Source: Flavobacterium sp. 11
GTDB lineage: Bacteria; Bacteroidota; Bacteroidia; Flavobacteriales; Flavobacteriaceae
Assembly (NCBI RefSeq): GCF_002754315.1
Contig: NZ_PEFE01000001.1
Span: 248,001 to 312,000 of the forward strand
Direction of reading: 5' to 3'
DNA length: 64,000 nucleotides
Below, in pieces: positions 31,175-41,255 of the stretch. The translations under genes and the position numbers were made by a program. The stretch's first letter is position 1. Every line of letters begins with the position of its first letter. Under the pieces are notes generated by a model that was given only the letters and a program-made list of their open reading frames with translations, searched no databases and was not told the origin of the DNA.

Positions 31175-32452
31175 ATGGAAGCACCACTTGCAGAACGCAT
31201 ACGACCACAAAAATTAGAAGACTACATCAGTCAATCCCACCTTGTAGGACCAAATGGTTCATTGACACAACAAATTGCAAAAGGAATCATCCCATCGTTA
31301 ATATTTTGGGGACCACCGGGAACTGGAAAAACTACATTAGCACAAATTATTGCGCAAGAATCGAAACGACCATTTTATATTTTGAGCGCCATCAATTCTG
31401 GTGTAAAAGATATTCGTGATGTGATTGAAAAAGCGAAGCAAAGCGGTGGTTTGTTTACCGCTAAAAATCCTATTTTATTTATTGATGAGATTCACCGTTT
31501 TAGCAAATCACAACAAGATTCTTTGCTGGCAGCAGTAGAAAAAGGTTGGATAACACTTATTGGCGCCACTACAGAAAACCCGAGTTTTGAAGTGATTCCT
31601 GCATTACTTTCCCGTTGTCAGGTTTATATTTTGAATGCCTTTACCAAAAAAGATTTAGAGTCTTTGCTGGAACGCGCCATGAAAACAGACGCTTATTTAT
31701 CTACAAAAAATATTGTTTTAAGCGAAACAGAAGCGCTACTGAGACTTTCCGGTGGCGATGGACGAAAGCTATTAAATATATTTGAACTTGTCGTAAATGC
31801 GTCCAATGAAGACGAAATTGTAATCACAAATGATCGTGTTTTTGCCTTGGTGCAACAAAATACCGTTTTGTATGACAAAACTGGCGAACAACATTATGAC
31901 ATAGTTTCTGCTTTTATCAAATCCATTCGAGGTAGTGATCCTAATGGAGCTGTATATTGGCTTGCCCGAATGATTGAAGGCGGAGAAGATGTAAAGTTTA
32001 TAGCACGAAGAATGCTAATTCTAAGTAGTGAAGATATAGGAAATGCTAATCCAACGGCTTTTATTATGGCAAATAATACTTTTCAGGCAGTTGCTACAAT
32101 TGGATATCCTGAAAGTAGAATTATTTTGAGCCAATGCGCCGTTTATTTAGCGACTTCACCTAAAAGTAATGCTTCCTATTTAGCCATCGGAACGGCACAA
32201 CAACTTGTAAAGCAAACTGGAGATTTACCGGTTCCAATTCATTTACGCAATGCTCCAACAAAACTAATGAAAGAATTAGGCTATGGTGAAGAATACAAAT
32301 ACTCGCACGATTACACCAATAATTTTGCTGAACAGGAATTTTTACCTGAAGCATTAAGCAAAACACCTATATATATTCCTGGGAACAATTCCAGAGAAAA
32401 TAGCATCAGGGAATTTCTTAAAAACCGTTGGAAAGATAAATACGGATATTAA
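31175..32452 (+). CDS. rarA: Replication-associated recombination protein A (RarA/MgsA AAA+ ATPase)
   Basis: Clamp-loader-like AAA+ ATPase acting at stalled replication forks. The 425 residues start [20 protein letters not shown] and contain Walker [10 protein letters not shown] near 47, Walker B FIDEIHRF near 100, sensor [10 protein letters not shown], and the RarA C-terminal tetramerisation region ([36 protein letters not shown]). Upstream sits repeat copy B; downstream a 21-bp perfect terminator. Confidence 0.96.
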   Translation: MEAPLAERIRPQKLEDYISQSHLVGPNGSLTQQIAKGIIPSLIFWGPPGTGKTTLAQIIAQESKRPFYILSAINSGVKDIRDVIEKAKQSGGLFTAKNPILFIDEIHRFSKSQQDSLLAAVEKGWITLIGATTENPSFEVIPALLSRCQVYILNAFTKKDLESLLERAMKTDAYLSTKNIVLSETEALLRLSGGDGRKLLNIFELVVNASNEDEIVITNDRVFALVQQNTVLYDKTGEQHYDIVSAFIKSIRGSDPNGAVYWLARMIEGGEDVKFIARRMLILSSEDIGNANPTAFIMANNTFQAVATIGYPESRIILSQCAVYLATSPKSNASYLAIGTAQQLVKQTGDLPVPIHLRNAPTKLMKELGYGEEYKYSHDYTNNFAEQEFLPEALSKTPIYIPGNNSRENSIREFLKNRWKDKYGY

Positions 32453-32498
32453 GTTTCATAAAAAAGGTCTTGATTTCTCAAGACCTTTTTTATGAAAC
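32453..32498. terminator. Bidirectional terminator after rarA
   Basis: A 21-bp perfect inverted repeat from GTTTCATAAAAAAGG to its complement with a 4-nt loop (TTTC). A- and T-runs within the stem make it suitable for both convergent genes. Confidence 0.92.
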
Positions 32499-32524
32499 TA
32501 TTTTAGATAACAGCTTTCTGAAGT

Positions 32525-33289
32525 TTAAAACTTAACATCTACTTTTTCAGAAATCAATTTATCGTTTTGATAATATTCAAAATACCACTGATTATCTTTT
32601 AGAATTAATGACCCTTGAACGGTGTCTTTCATTGCAATAAAGGAATTTGGTTGAGAGGTTTTGAATAACTTCATAACAACCTTTGGTGTGCTATCTATCA
32701 ATTGAAAACCTGTAGCCGTAGGTTGTGCATACAATAAATTAGAATCTCCAACTACAGTATTGACCACAACTGGCTCACTCACTACATTTTTAACCACAGC
32801 AACAGGAGATGCCATAGGCTTAACAACTTCTGTTTGTATCACAGGTTCGACTTTAGCAGCCACATTTCCATTGTATTTATATTGCAAAGCGTAAACAGAT
32901 TTAAATGCTTCATTTAAAGCTTCTGTGTAAGCAACCTTATATTCTTTCTCTTTACTTTTTCCAATTATCGATTGGAATATTATTTTTCCATAACAATCTT
33001 TCAGTGTTATAAAAAGTTTTGTCGTCAAAAAGCCGTTATCTTTAACCACATCAACATATAACAAACTGCATCTTTCATTATACTCGGCCGGTATAGTTTC
33101 ACTGGCATAAAATGAAACGAAACCTGCTTTATTTAAATTAAACTTGGTTAATGTATTCAACCGGAATTGGTTTTCGCCATTGAGAAAATCGTATTTCAAA
33201 GGAACAATTACAGCTTTGTAATCGTTCACAGATTGAGAATAGGAATAACTAACGACCAATAATAACAATAATAAAAATTGCTTTTTCAT
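32525..33289 (-). CDS. Conserved secreted protein of unknown function
   Basis: I do not recognise a family. The 254 residues begin with a signal peptide (MKKQFLLLLLLVVSYSYSQ). The first 120 residues look like a compact domain with RLNTLTKFNLNKAGFVSFYA and FITLKDCYGKIIFQSIIGKS. Then comes a Val/Pro-rich linker (about 140-185), then a C-terminal beta-rich segment (YAQPTATGFQLIDSTPKVVM, SLILKDNQWYFEYYQNDKL). It starts 2 nt after the yjjG-like gene on the same strand and is probably its operon partner. Periplasmic or outer-membrane location is inferred. Confidence 0.75.
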   Translation of the reverse strand: MKKQFLLLLLLVVSYSYSQSVNDYKAVIVPLKYDFLNGENQFRLNTLTKFNLNKAGFVSFYASETIPAEYNERCSLLYVDVVKDNGFLTTKLFITLKDCYGKIIFQSIIGKSKEKEYKVAYTEALNEAFKSVYALQYKYNGNVAAKVEPVIQTEVVKPMASPVAVVKNVVSEPVVVNTVVGDSNLLYAQPTATGFQLIDSTPKVVMKLFKTSQPNSFIAMKDTVQGSLILKDNQWYFEYYQNDKLISEKVDVKF

Positions 33290-33291
33290 AT

Positions 33292-33981
33292 TTATAAATA
33301 TTTTTTAAGTTCTAATAAATGATTAATTTGTTTAATTTGCTGCTCAACTTGTATTTTACTTTCATTAAAAAAAATAGCATCTAATCCCGCGTCAAGAGCA
33401 CCTTGCACATCTGCATCTAAGCTATCCCCTATCATAATACTATTTTCTTTTTTGGCTTTGGCTAAATCTAAGGCATAATCAAAAATAATTGGATTTGGTT
33501 TTTTTACGCCTGCCATTTCAGAATTTGTGACGGTTTGAAAATAACTCCCAATATTAGAATTATGTATCTTTTTGTATTGAACCTCAGCAAATCCATTTGT
33601 AATTATATGAAGATTATATTTTTGATTCAAATAGTCTAAAACTTCAAAAGTACCGTCAAAAAGATGATTGTTTTCAGGTAAAAAACGAATATAATCATTT
33701 GCTATGGCATCAATTTCTTCGTCAGAAATCGAATAATCAAGAGCATCAAAAGAATACTTCAATCGATTATAACGCAACTCTTCATGCGTAATTTTATCAT
33801 ATTGATATAGCTTCCAACATTCTTGGTTTATTGGCACATATTTTTCAATAAAAACTTTGGTTTCAATTGCGGGATGATTTTTATTAAAAATAGTCTCAAA
33901 TGTCAACTCTGAATTTTTATCAAAATCCCAAAGCGTATGATCTAAATCAAAGAAAACATCAGTTATTATAGTATGTTTCAT
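33292..33981 (-). CDS. yjjG: HAD-family hydrolase, YjjG-type noncanonical pyrimidine nucleotidase
   Basis: Probably dephosphorylates modified pyrimidine nucleoside monophosphates to clean the pool. The 229 residues have HAD motif I DVFFDLDHTLWDF (nucleophile Asp near 11), motif II ITNGF, motif III Lys in VKKPNPIIFDYAL and motif IV MIGDSLDADVQGA. The HTLWDF variant and helical cap are typical of the YjjG group. It lies 8 nt after radC on the same strand. Confidence 0.85.
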   Translation of the reverse strand: MKHTIITDVFFDLDHTLWDFDKNSELTFETIFNKNHPAIETKVFIEKYVPINQECWKLYQYDKITHEELRYNRLKYSFDALDYSISDEEIDAIANDYIRFLPENNHLFDGTFEVLDYLNQKYNLHIITNGFAEVQYKKIHNSNIGSYFQTVTNSEMAGVKKPNPIIFDYALDLAKAKKENSIMIGDSLDADVQGALDAGLDAIFFNESKIQVEQQIKQINHLLELKKYL

Positions 33982-33989
33982 TTTATGTT

Positions 33990-34685
33990 TTAAAATATTC
34001 CTTCATCAGCAAAACTAAAATAGTTTTTTTCAGTAACAATCAAATGATCTAGTACTTTTATTTCTAAACTATCGCCTGCCAATTTTAATTTTCTTGTAAT
34101 CTGTTTGTCTGCATCACTTGGAATCAGAGTTCCCGATGGATGATTGTGACACAAGATTAATCCTGTTGCACCCATCTCTAGCGCTGTTTTAAAAACGATG
34201 CGAACATCTACTAATGTTCCGGTAATACCGCCTTTACTCAACTGGGATTTAGAAATAACCTTATTCGAGTTATTCAAATAAATAATCCAAAATTCCTCGT
34301 GTGGCAATTCACCAATAATAGGCTGCATAATTTCGAAAATGATTTTACTGGAAGTCACTTTCTTTAAATCTACCGCATCTTCCGCCCTTCTTCTTCTTCC
34401 TAATTCTAAAGCAGCTATAATCGAAATGGCTTTCGCTTCACCAATTCCTTTGAAATTCATTAATTGCGAAATGGATAATTTACCTAATGCATTCAAATTA
34501 TTGTCTACACTTGCTAAAATCCTTTTACTCAAATCAACAGCCGATTCGTTTCTACTTCCTGATCCAATCAAAATGGCAATCAATTCTGCGTCACTTAAAA
34601 CACTTTTGCCTTTCAGCATTAGTTTTTCTCGTGGCTTATCATCTTCGGACCAATTCGTTATAGGAAAAAAGGAATTTTCAGCCAT
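33990..34685 (-). CDS. radC: RadC-family JAMM-domain protein
   Basis: Family named for DNA repair, though its true biochemical role is unclear. The 231 residues have an N-terminal helix-hairpin-helix region (SDAELIAILIGSGSRNESAV, LMNFKGIGEAKAISIIAALE) and a C-terminal JAMM metalloprotease-like domain with the ligand motif HNHPSGTLIPSDAD near residue 180. It is preceded closely by a GNAT gene and followed by yjjG. Confidence 0.93.
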   Translation of the reverse strand: MAENSFFPITNWSEDDKPREKLMLKGKSVLSDAELIAILIGSGSRNESAVDLSKRILASVDNNLNALGKLSISQLMNFKGIGEAKAISIIAALELGRRRRAEDAVDLKKVTSSKIIFEIMQPIIGELPHEEFWIIYLNNSNKVISKSQLSKGGITGTLVDVRIVFKTALEMGATGLILCHNHPSGTLIPSDADKQITRKLKLAGDSLEIKVLDHLIVTEKNYFSFADEGIF

Positions 34686-34696
34686 TCATTTGTTAT

Positions 34697-35155
34697 TTAA
34701 ATTTGTTTCCGCATGCAAATACTATTTTCTAAACCCACATAAGGCTCATAATTATCAACTATGCTATATCCTGTTTTTTGATATAAAGCGATAGCTTCCT
34801 TTTGTTTGTATAATGTTTCCAAAACAGAAAATGAATATCCTAAATCATGAGCCCAAAGTTCTAGCTCACGTAAAATATTTTGAGCTAAACCCATTCCTCT
34901 GGCTTCAAGAGAAACAAACATACGCTTTATTTCAATTGTATCCTTATCGTATTTCTTAAAACAACCACATGCTACAGGATTGTTTTCCAAATAAATAACA
35001 ACAACATTTGGATTTAATTCAATAATATTATTACCCCAATAATCTGTTTTCAATTCCGGATAACGCTCCCACAAACTTTTATCTAATGCGCCAATGAGAT
35101 TTATAAAATCGGGATTTTCACTTGTAGTTTTAGAAATTCTTATAGTATCACTCAT
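34697..35155 (-). CDS. GNAT-family N-acetyltransferase
   Basis: Probable acetyl-CoA-dependent transferase of unknown substrate. The 152 residues show beta-strand VVVIYLENNPVACGCFKKY, the acetyl-CoA loop MFVSLEARGMGLAQNIL (RGMGLA) near residue 88, and a C-terminal ALYQKTGYSIVDNYEPYVG. It lies 7 nt downstream of mpl and 11 nt before radC. Confidence 0.85.
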   Translation of the reverse strand: MSDTIRISKTTSENPDFINLIGALDKSLWERYPELKTDYWGNNIIELNPNVVVIYLENNPVACGCFKKYDKDTIEIKRMFVSLEARGMGLAQNILRELELWAHDLGYSFSVLETLYKQKEAIALYQKTGYSIVDNYEPYVGLENSICMRKQI

Positions 35156-35162
35156 ATCACTT

Positions 35163-36518
35163 TTACTTTACCAATTCCTTTACCTCATCAAAGTTTAATC
35201 CGCCATAATTACCGGAACTCATCAACAACAAAGCAGAATTTTCAAGATTTAAATTAAATAAATAGTCTTTGAAATCTTTTGGATTCGTATAAATAATTAA
35301 ATCTTCACGATTAAAAGATTTAGCAATTTGGTCGTATGTAACTTCTTCAAGCTGTTTGATTTTTACAGCGTCAGGGGAATAGAAAACTACTGCTTTATCC
35401 GCATATTCTAATGCACCTTCATATTCTTTTAGAAACTCTGCATTCAAACTGCTATAGGTATGCAATTCTAGACAAGCCACCAAAGTTCTGTTTGGATATT
35501 GCTCTTTAACTGCTTTAGTAGTTGCGACAACTTTACTTGGTGAATGCGCAAAATCCTTATAGGCAACTTTTGTTTTGCTTTCTGCAATTTTTTCCAATCG
35601 TTTTGATGCTCCTTTAAAACTGGCAATGGCTTCATAAAAATCAGCTTCATCGACTCCCATGTTTTGGCAAATCCATTTGGCTCCAGCCAAATTATTAAGA
35701 TTATGTGCTCCAAAAACTTCAATTGGCATATCGCCTTCTGGTGTTTCTAGAAGTGTCACACCATCATTAACAGAATATTTTGGAGTATGATACGCTAGTT
35801 TACGGATTGGGTTCGTAGCAGCTTCGGACACACGTTTTACTTCAGCATCGTCTTCATTGTAAACTAAAATTCCGCCATTGGTAATTTTGCCAATAAAAAT
35901 TTCAAACTGTTCTACATAGTTCTCATACGTTGGAAAAACATTAATATGATCCCAAGCAATTCCTGAAATTAGGGCGATGTTTGGTTGATACAAATGAAAT
36001 TTGGGTCTTCTATCAATTGGCGAAGACAAATATTCATCTCCTTCCAAAACGATAAAGTCATTCTCCTCCGTAAGATGTACCATCGTATCGAAACCTTCCA
36101 ATTGTGCGCCAACCATATAATCTACTGCTATATCATGGTAATGCATCACATGTAAAATCATTGAAGTTATTGTTGTTTTTCCATGTGAACCGCCAATAAC
36201 TACACGTGTTTTATTTTTGGATTGTTCGTACAAAAACTCGGGATAAGAATATATTTTAAGTCCTAATTCTTGTGCTTTTAGTAATTCAGGATTATCAGCT
36301 TTTGCATGCATGCCAAGAATAACTGCTTCAATATCTGATGTTATTTTTTCTGGAAACCAGCCCAATTCTGGAGGCAAAATTCCTTTTTTATCTAATCTTG
36401 ATTTTGATGGTTCAAAAATAGCATCGTCACTTCCCGTAACTTGATACCCTTTGTTGTGTAATGCTAAAGCCAGATTGTGCATGGCGCTTCCTCCGATAGC
36501 TATAAAATGTGTACGCAT
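35163..36518 (-). CDS. mpl: UDP-N-acetylmuramate:L-alanyl-gamma-D-glutamyl-meso-DAP ligase
   Basis: Recycles murein tripeptide by ligating it to UDP-MurNAc. The 451 residues have the Mur-ligase N-domain MRTHFIAIGGSAMHNLALAL, the ATP loop GGSHGKTTITSMI near 110, the central HINVFPTYENYVEQFE and the C-domain with DFAHSPSKVVATTKAV and VACLELHTYSSLNAEF. The Mpl N-terminus and DFAHSPSK motif separate it from MurC. First gene of a minus-strand group mpl-GNAT-radC-yjjG. Confidence 0.92.
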   Translation of the reverse strand: MRTHFIAIGGSAMHNLALALHNKGYQVTGSDDAIFEPSKSRLDKKGILPPELGWFPEKITSDIEAVILGMHAKADNPELLKAQELGLKIYSYPEFLYEQSKNKTRVVIGGSHGKTTITSMILHVMHYHDIAVDYMVGAQLEGFDTMVHLTEENDFIVLEGDEYLSSPIDRRPKFHLYQPNIALISGIAWDHINVFPTYENYVEQFEIFIGKITNGGILVYNEDDAEVKRVSEAATNPIRKLAYHTPKYSVNDGVTLLETPEGDMPIEVFGAHNLNNLAGAKWICQNMGVDEADFYEAIASFKGASKRLEKIAESKTKVAYKDFAHSPSKVVATTKAVKEQYPNRTLVACLELHTYSSLNAEFLKEYEGALEYADKAVVFYSPDAVKIKQLEEVTYDQIAKSFNREDLIIYTNPKDFKDYLFNLNLENSALLLMSSGNYGGLNFDEVKELVK

Positions 36519-36563
36519 TCTAATTTTTGGTTTATGGTTGTTGAATTCGAGAGAGATTAAAAT

Positions 36564-37262
36564 CTATCTTGAACTTTTTTTATTATAGGTTTCTAATACT
36601 AATTTTGCTTTTTCTGGCTCTCTCATTTTGTTCTTGTATAAGTTAGCTAGCTTTTGATAACTTATTTTTGAACCTCCAATAAGTATCGCTTTTTTATACT
36701 GTTGCTCTGCAACTTTATATCTTTTAAAATATTCCTCAATATGACCTCTGGACAAATAACCATCAACAGGTGATAATCGCAACAATTCATTTGAATATTT
36801 TATAGCTTTGGATTCACTACCTCCTACAATTCCTGGCAACTGAATATATAATTCGATCAAAGCCCAACGTGATTCAATGTGTTTTGGATTAAGACTTATC
36901 GCTTTTTCAAAAGAACCTTTGACTTCATCAATCATACCAAGCGCTTTGAATTTACTTGTTTCTTTGGCTTTCATCCCTAAAGCTCCACCATATTTATAAT
37001 AATAATCGGCTTCTGAAGGTTTTAAAATTTTTAGTTTTTTGTAATAAACAATCGCTTTATCCCATGATTTATTATAACCTGCAATATCTCCTAAATATTC
37101 GATTGTTTTCAAATCTGAAGAATTGGACTTCAAAACAGATTCAAACAGGTATTGTGCCTGTTCGTACTTTTCCTCTTTAAACAGTTTTTCTGCTTTATCA
37201 AAATTGGATTGAGACCAAATCATAATAGGAAATAACAAAAAGACCAGTATAATATGTTTCAT
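36564..37262 (-). CDS. TPR-repeat protein with signal peptide
   Basis: The start MKHIILVFLLFPIMIWSQ gives a clean signal peptide; a start 13 codons upstream would bury it, so it is rejected. The 232-residue mature-type protein holds four to five tetratricopeptide repeats (AEKLFKEEKYEQAQYLFESV, WDKAIVYYKKLKILKPSEAD, FEKAISLNPKHIESRWALIE). Such proteins mediate protein contacts in the periplasm. Partner unknown. It lies between the obgE terminator and mpl. Confidence 0.85.
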   Translation of the reverse strand: MKHIILVFLLFPIMIWSQSNFDKAEKLFKEEKYEQAQYLFESVLKSNSSDLKTIEYLGDIAGYNKSWDKAIVYYKKLKILKPSEADYYYKYGGALGMKAKETSKFKALGMIDEVKGSFEKAISLNPKHIESRWALIELYIQLPGIVGGSESKAIKYSNELLRLSPVDGYLSRGHIEEYFKRYKVAEQQYKKAILIGGSKISYQKLANLYKNKMREPEKAKLVLETYNKKSSR

Positions 37263-37332
37263 CCTCCAAAAATAAGGAAATTTATAATTGTAATTCTCCA
37301 AGGCTGTGAAAGGTTTAACTATTTTTTATAAA

Positions 37333-37367
37333 AAAAGCCGTCACATATATCATACGAGACGGCTTTT
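37333..37367 (-). terminator. Terminator of obgE
   Basis: Stem AAAAGCCGTC / GACGGCTTTT with a 15-nt loop; on the minus strand it is followed by a T-run. It lies 25 nt after the obgE stop and before the TPR gene. Confidence 0.85.
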
Positions 37368-37391
37368 ATAATTTATTTAAAAAATCAAGAA

Positions 37392-38393
37392 TTAGTCATT
37401 CAACATTTTCCATAATTTGTCTTTCAATTCTGTTAGTCCTTGTTGAGCAACAGAAGAAATAAACATATATGGTACATCCTTGAAAGCAACGTCTAATTCT
37501 GTTTTTAATTCTGCTTTCAACTCATCATCCAGCATATCGCATTTAGAAATCACCAACAAACGTTCTTTATCAAGCATTTCAGGATTGTATTTTGTCAATT
37601 CGTTTACCAAAATATCATATTCTGCTTTGATATCTGGAGTATCTACTGGAACTAAAAATAGCAAAGTCGAATTACGTTCAATGTGACGCAAGAAATAATG
37701 TCCAAGACCTTTTCCTTCGGCAGCACCTTCAATAATTCCGGGAATATCAGCAATTACAAAAGATTGAAAATCTCTGTAGGCTACGATTCCAAGATTTGGT
37801 TTTAAAGTTGTAAACGGATAATCCGCAATTTTTGGTTTAGCAGAAGTTAATACAGATAATAATGTTGATTTTCCTGCATTAGGAAAACCTACCAAACCTA
37901 CATCAGCAAGTACTTTTAGTTCTAGAATCACGTCCATTTCAACACCAGGCAAACCTGGTTGTGAATATCTAGGCGTTTGATTGGTAGAACTTCTAAAGTG
38001 CCAGTTTCCTAAACCACCTTTTCCACCACGAGAAAGTATTTGCTTTTCACCATCTTCGGTAATTTCAAATAATATTTCTCCGGTTTCCTTATCTTTTACT
38101 ACCGTTCCTAATGGAACTTCAATGAATTTATCATCTCCATCTGCACCTGTACTTCTGTCGCCACTTCCATCTCCACCATTACCGGCTTTAATATGACGCG
38201 CAAATTTAAGGTGAAATAATGTCCATAGACCTTTGTTTCCTACAAGATAAACATGTCCTCCACGACCTCCATCTCCTCCATCTGGCCCACCTTTTTCAAT
38301 AAACTTTTCTCTATGCAAATGCGTAGATCCTTTTCCTCCTTTTCCGGAAGAAACATATATTTTAACGTAATCTACAAAATTCCCTTCAGTCAT
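37392..38393 (-). CDS. obgE: GTPase Obg
   Basis: Ribosome-assembly GTPase also tied to stringent response and cell cycle. The 333 residues have the Gly-rich OBG fold ([38 protein letters not shown]) and the G domain: [11 protein letters not shown] near 168, switch [30 protein letters not shown], and SKCDML as the NKxD-equivalent. The C-terminal extension of some Obg proteins is absent, as in many Bacteroidota. Confidence 0.96.
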   Translation of the reverse strand: MTEGNFVDYVKIYVSSGKGGKGSTHLHREKFIEKGGPDGGDGGRGGHVYLVGNKGLWTLFHLKFARHIKAGNGGDGSGDRSTGADGDDKFIEVPLGTVVKDKETGEILFEITEDGEKQILSRGGKGGLGNWHFRSSTNQTPRYSQPGLPGVEMDVILELKVLADVGLVGFPNAGKSTLLSVLTSAKPKIADYPFTTLKPNLGIVAYRDFQSFVIADIPGIIEGAAEGKGLGHYFLRHIERNSTLLFLVPVDTPDIKAEYDILVNELTKYNPEMLDKERLLVISKCDMLDDELKAELKTELDVAFKDVPYMFISSVAQQGLTELKDKLWKMLND

Positions 38394-38461
38394 TTTTTCT
38401 AATATTCAATGTTCAGCTTTAGTATTTAGTACTCATTTTGAGCAATTTAACCCTAAGCTAT

Positions 38462-39736
38462 TTAATTTTTTAATGCTTTCACCATCACTTTATCAATCTT
38501 CACGCCATCCATATCAATGACTTCTAACTCAAATTTTTGCCAAATCAATTTTTCTCCTTGTTTAGGAATATGAGAGAGCTCCGTCATTATTAATCCACTC
38601 ACAGTGGTTACTTCATAATCATTGATTAATTCATCTAATTCAAAGTAAGTCAAGAAATCATGCAACGAATAGTGTCCGTCAACCAACCAGCTTCCGTCTT
38701 CTCTTTCAATCAACTGAAAATCATCTTTATAAAAATCAGAAGCATCACCAACCAATGCTTCCAAAATATCATTCAAAGTAATTACTCCCTGAAAAACACC
38801 ATATTCATCTGAGACAAATGCATAATGAATGCCTGTTTTTTTAAAGTTTTCTAAGGCTATATATGCGGTGGTTTGCTCCATCATAAAAGGAGCTTCGGTC
38901 ATTATATCCGCCAAATTGAAGTTTTCATTTTCAAAATGGGCGAAAATATTTTTCAGGTTAACAACTCCAACAATATCATCATAATTTTCACCGTAAACCG
39001 GATAAATAGAATGCAATTCTTTGAGCATAAATTCCTTAACCTGTTCTTTATCAGAATGCAAAGGTAAAAAAACCACTGACTTCCTGTGTGTCATCAATGA
39101 ATTTATTTTTCTGTCTCCAATATGGAAAACGCGCTCCACAATATCTTGTTCAATTTCTTGAACTTCTCCTCCTTCGGTTCCTTCTTTTATTATCGCTTTT
39201 ATTTCCTCTTCGGTTACTTTACCGTCAGCGGTAGGCTTTATTTGTAAAATATCCAATAAAAAATCTGTAGAATGTGTTAACAACCAAATAAATGGTGCCG
39301 TTACAATTGAAACAATTTTCATGGGTAATGCCACTGCTTTGGCAATGGATTCCGGATGATTCAAACCGATTCTTTTAGGTAATAATTCTCCTAGAACTAA
39401 AGAGAAAAAGGTTAAAACTACTACAACAATCCCCACCGCAACTGATGGTGCGTATGGTTTTAAAAATTCAAATCCGCTTACAAAAGTCTCTACATCCATT
39501 GTGATTTTATCACCACTATAAATACCGGTAAGAATTCCTATTAGCGTTATTCCTATTTGTACGGTTGATAAAAATTTGTTTGGTGAGTTCGCCAAATCCA
39601 ATGCGATTTTAGCACTTTTATTCCCTTTTTTTGCCGCGGTCTCTAATCTGTTTTTTCTTGCTGAAATCAATGCGATTTCTGACATAGAGAAAACCCCATT
39701 TAATAGTATTAGAAAAAATATTATTAGTATTTCCAA
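38462..39736 (-). CDS. Hemolysin-family / CorC-HlyC CBS-domain membrane protein
   Basis: Inner-membrane protein of the DUF21-CBS-CorC family, implicated in divalent cation efflux or tolerance. The 424 residues have four hydrophobic segments in the first 190 (IFFLILLNGVFSMSEIALIS, VVVVLTFFSLVLGELLPKRI), two CBS motifs around 205-330 and a CorC_HlyC C-domain (REDGSWLVDGHYSLHDFLTY). No partner gene is adjacent; the fragment of intergenic element C lies upstream. Confidence 0.9.
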   Translation of the reverse strand: MEILIIFFLILLNGVFSMSEIALISARKNRLETAAKKGNKSAKIALDLANSPNKFLSTVQIGITLIGILTGIYSGDKITMDVETFVSGFEFLKPYAPSVAVGIVVVVLTFFSLVLGELLPKRIGLNHPESIAKAVALPMKIVSIVTAPFIWLLTHSTDFLLDILQIKPTADGKVTEEEIKAIIKEGTEGGEVQEIEQDIVERVFHIGDRKINSLMTHRKSVVFLPLHSDKEQVKEFMLKELHSIYPVYGENYDDIVGVVNLKNIFAHFENENFNLADIMTEAPFMMEQTTAYIALENFKKTGIHYAFVSDEYGVFQGVITLNDILEALVGDASDFYKDDFQLIEREDGSWLVDGHYSLHDFLTYFELDELINDYEVTTVSGLIMTELSHIPKQGEKLIWQKFELEVIDMDGVKIDKVMVKALKN

Positions 39737-39810
39737 TTTTTTAGTTGATTCGTTTTTTATTTAAAATCTGATTTCTGAATTTGATTTTCTGAAATCTCCA
39801 GTCTGGATTT

Positions 39811-39951
39811 TAGCCCAGATGGGAATGAAAAGCCCGGAGTTAAAAAAGCTAATTTTTCTTGTCAAAAAAGAGCGACCAAAGGAAGCTCCTTTTATGGCTT
39901 AGAAAAATAGATTTTTTAACGAGGACTTGTAATGTACAGCTGGAATTGCTA
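39811..39951 (+). repeat. Dispersed intergenic hairpin element, copy C
   Basis: Opens TAGCCCAGATGGGAATGAAA and closes TGTACAGCTGGAATTGC, matching A, B and D. This is the long form: inner arms GGAGTTAAAAAA / TTTTTTAACGAGG and GCTAATTTTTCT / AGAAAAATAG nest around a centre. It fills the gap between the CorC-like gene and adk, antisense to both, and abuts the adk stop. Confidence 0.68.
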
Positions 39952-40524
39952 CTATAAATTATCAATCACGTTGCTTACTCTTTCTGTAATTTCAGCGATT
40001 GTACCTATTCCGTTTACTGCATAAAATTTACCTTGCTCCTCATAATAACTCATTAAAGGCGCTGTTTTTTCATTGTATTCCTGGTAGCGATTTCTGATTT
40101 TTTCTTCATCTTGATCATCAATTCTACCACTTGTTTTCCCTCTTTCCAATAGACGTTTTACCAGAATCTCATCATCGGCTTCGAGTGCAATTGTCGCTGC
40201 AACTTTAGAACCTATTGACGTAAGAAATGCATCTAAAGCTTCGGCTTGTGAAATTGTTCTTGGATATCCGTCAAACAATATTCCATTAGTATCCGGGTGT
40301 TTATTTACCTCATCAATCAGCATTTTTGTAGTCAATTCATCTGGAACTAAATCTCCAGCATCCATAAATACTCTTGCTTGTTTGCCAAGTTCTGTATCGT
40401 TTTTTAAATTAAAACGAAATACATCGCCCGTTGATATATGTGTTAATTTGTATTTTTCTTTCAAAAACTCTGCTTGAGTTCCTTTACCAGCTCCTGGTTT
40501 TCCAAATAAAACAATGTTAGTCAT
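39952..40524 (-). CDS. adk: Adenylate kinase
   Basis: Interconverts ATP+AMP and 2 ADP. The 190 residues have the P-loop LFGKPGAGKGTQAEFL near 8-20, AMP-binding GDVFRFNLK, FDGYPRTISQAEALD near 85 and a short LID segment (ERGKTSGRIDDQDEEKIRNR) without zinc cysteines. It lies 12 nt downstream of hpt. Confidence 0.97.
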   Translation of the reverse strand: MTNIVLFGKPGAGKGTQAEFLKEKYKLTHISTGDVFRFNLKNDTELGKQARVFMDAGDLVPDELTTKMLIDEVNKHPDTNGILFDGYPRTISQAEALDAFLTSIGSKVAATIALEADDEILVKRLLERGKTSGRIDDQDEEKIRNRYQEYNEKTAPLMSYYEEQGKFYAVNGIGTIAEITERVSNVIDNL

Positions 40525-40536
40525 GTTGTTGTGTCG

Positions 40537-41067
40537 TTATTCTTTTAGTTTATATACTTCGGGTAAATTTCTTCCTAATCCATCGTAGTCTAAGCCAAAA
40601 CCCACAATAAATTTATTTGGAATTCTAATCCCAATGTAATCTATTTTGATGTCTTTTGTGTATGCTTCAGGTTTAAAAAAAAGTGTTGCTATTTTAAAAT
40701 GTTTTACATTTTGCTTTTTGAATAATTCTTTCAGTTCAACCAATGTATTTCCGGTGTCAACTATATCTTCGATTATGACAACAGAACGTCCAGTTAAATC
40801 CTGATTTATACCTATTAATTGTTTCACTTCGTTTGTAGTAGAAGTTCCTTCGTATGATGCCATTTTAATGAAAGATACTTCACATGGTTTTTTATATTGT
40901 TTCATAAAATCAGAAACAACCATAAAAGCTCCATTCAATACTCCCACAAATACCGGCGTTTCATCAGCAAAATCAGCTTCTACTTGCGAAACCATTTTAG
41001 CGATGGCAAAATCAATTTCTTTGGCAGAAATAAACGGAACAAATTGTTTATCGTGAAGTTGTATCAT
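40537..41067 (-). CDS. hpt: Hypoxanthine phosphoribosyltransferase
   Basis: Salvages hypoxanthine/guanine to IMP/GMP using PRPP. I choose the start MIQLHDKQFVPF (177 residues, normal length); an upstream Met 22 codons earlier would extend through the promoter. The PRPP loop VVIIEDIVDTGNTL near 100 and FIKMASYEGT are diagnostic. A TATCTTTG -7 box precedes. Forms a purine unit with adk. Confidence 0.93.
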   Translation of the reverse strand: MIQLHDKQFVPFISAKEIDFAIAKMVSQVEADFADETPVFVGVLNGAFMVVSDFMKQYKKPCEVSFIKMASYEGTSTTNEVKQLIGINQDLTGRSVVIIEDIVDTGNTLVELKELFKKQNVKHFKIATLFFKPEAYTKDIKIDYIGIRIPNKFIVGFGLDYDGLGRNLPEVYKLKE

Positions 41068-41091
41068 TATTTTCGTGTTTAAAATAATGCG

Positions 41092-41099
41092 CAAAGATA
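41092..41099 (-). promoter_or_regulatory. Promoter -7 box of the hpt-adk unit
   Basis: The minus strand reads TATCTTTG (TAnnTTTG), about 25 nt upstream of the hpt ATG; TTG 16 nt further up (41116-41118) may be the -33 element. Confidence 0.6.
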
Positions 41100-41255
41100 C
41101 AGAATTCGGATTTGACAATTGATAAATGGGCATTAATTTCTAATTTTAAGTAAATTCCACAAAAAAACGAGTCAAAATGTATTAAAAGCAACAAATGATA
41201 CAATAGAAATTATGAAGAAAATAAAATAGCATTTTCGGATTCAATCATTATAAAG

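Noticed and set aside
31017..31217. Open frame across repeat copy B and the rarA start
   Set aside because: It runs through a hairpin element and out of frame into rarA, so it is not a plausible gene.
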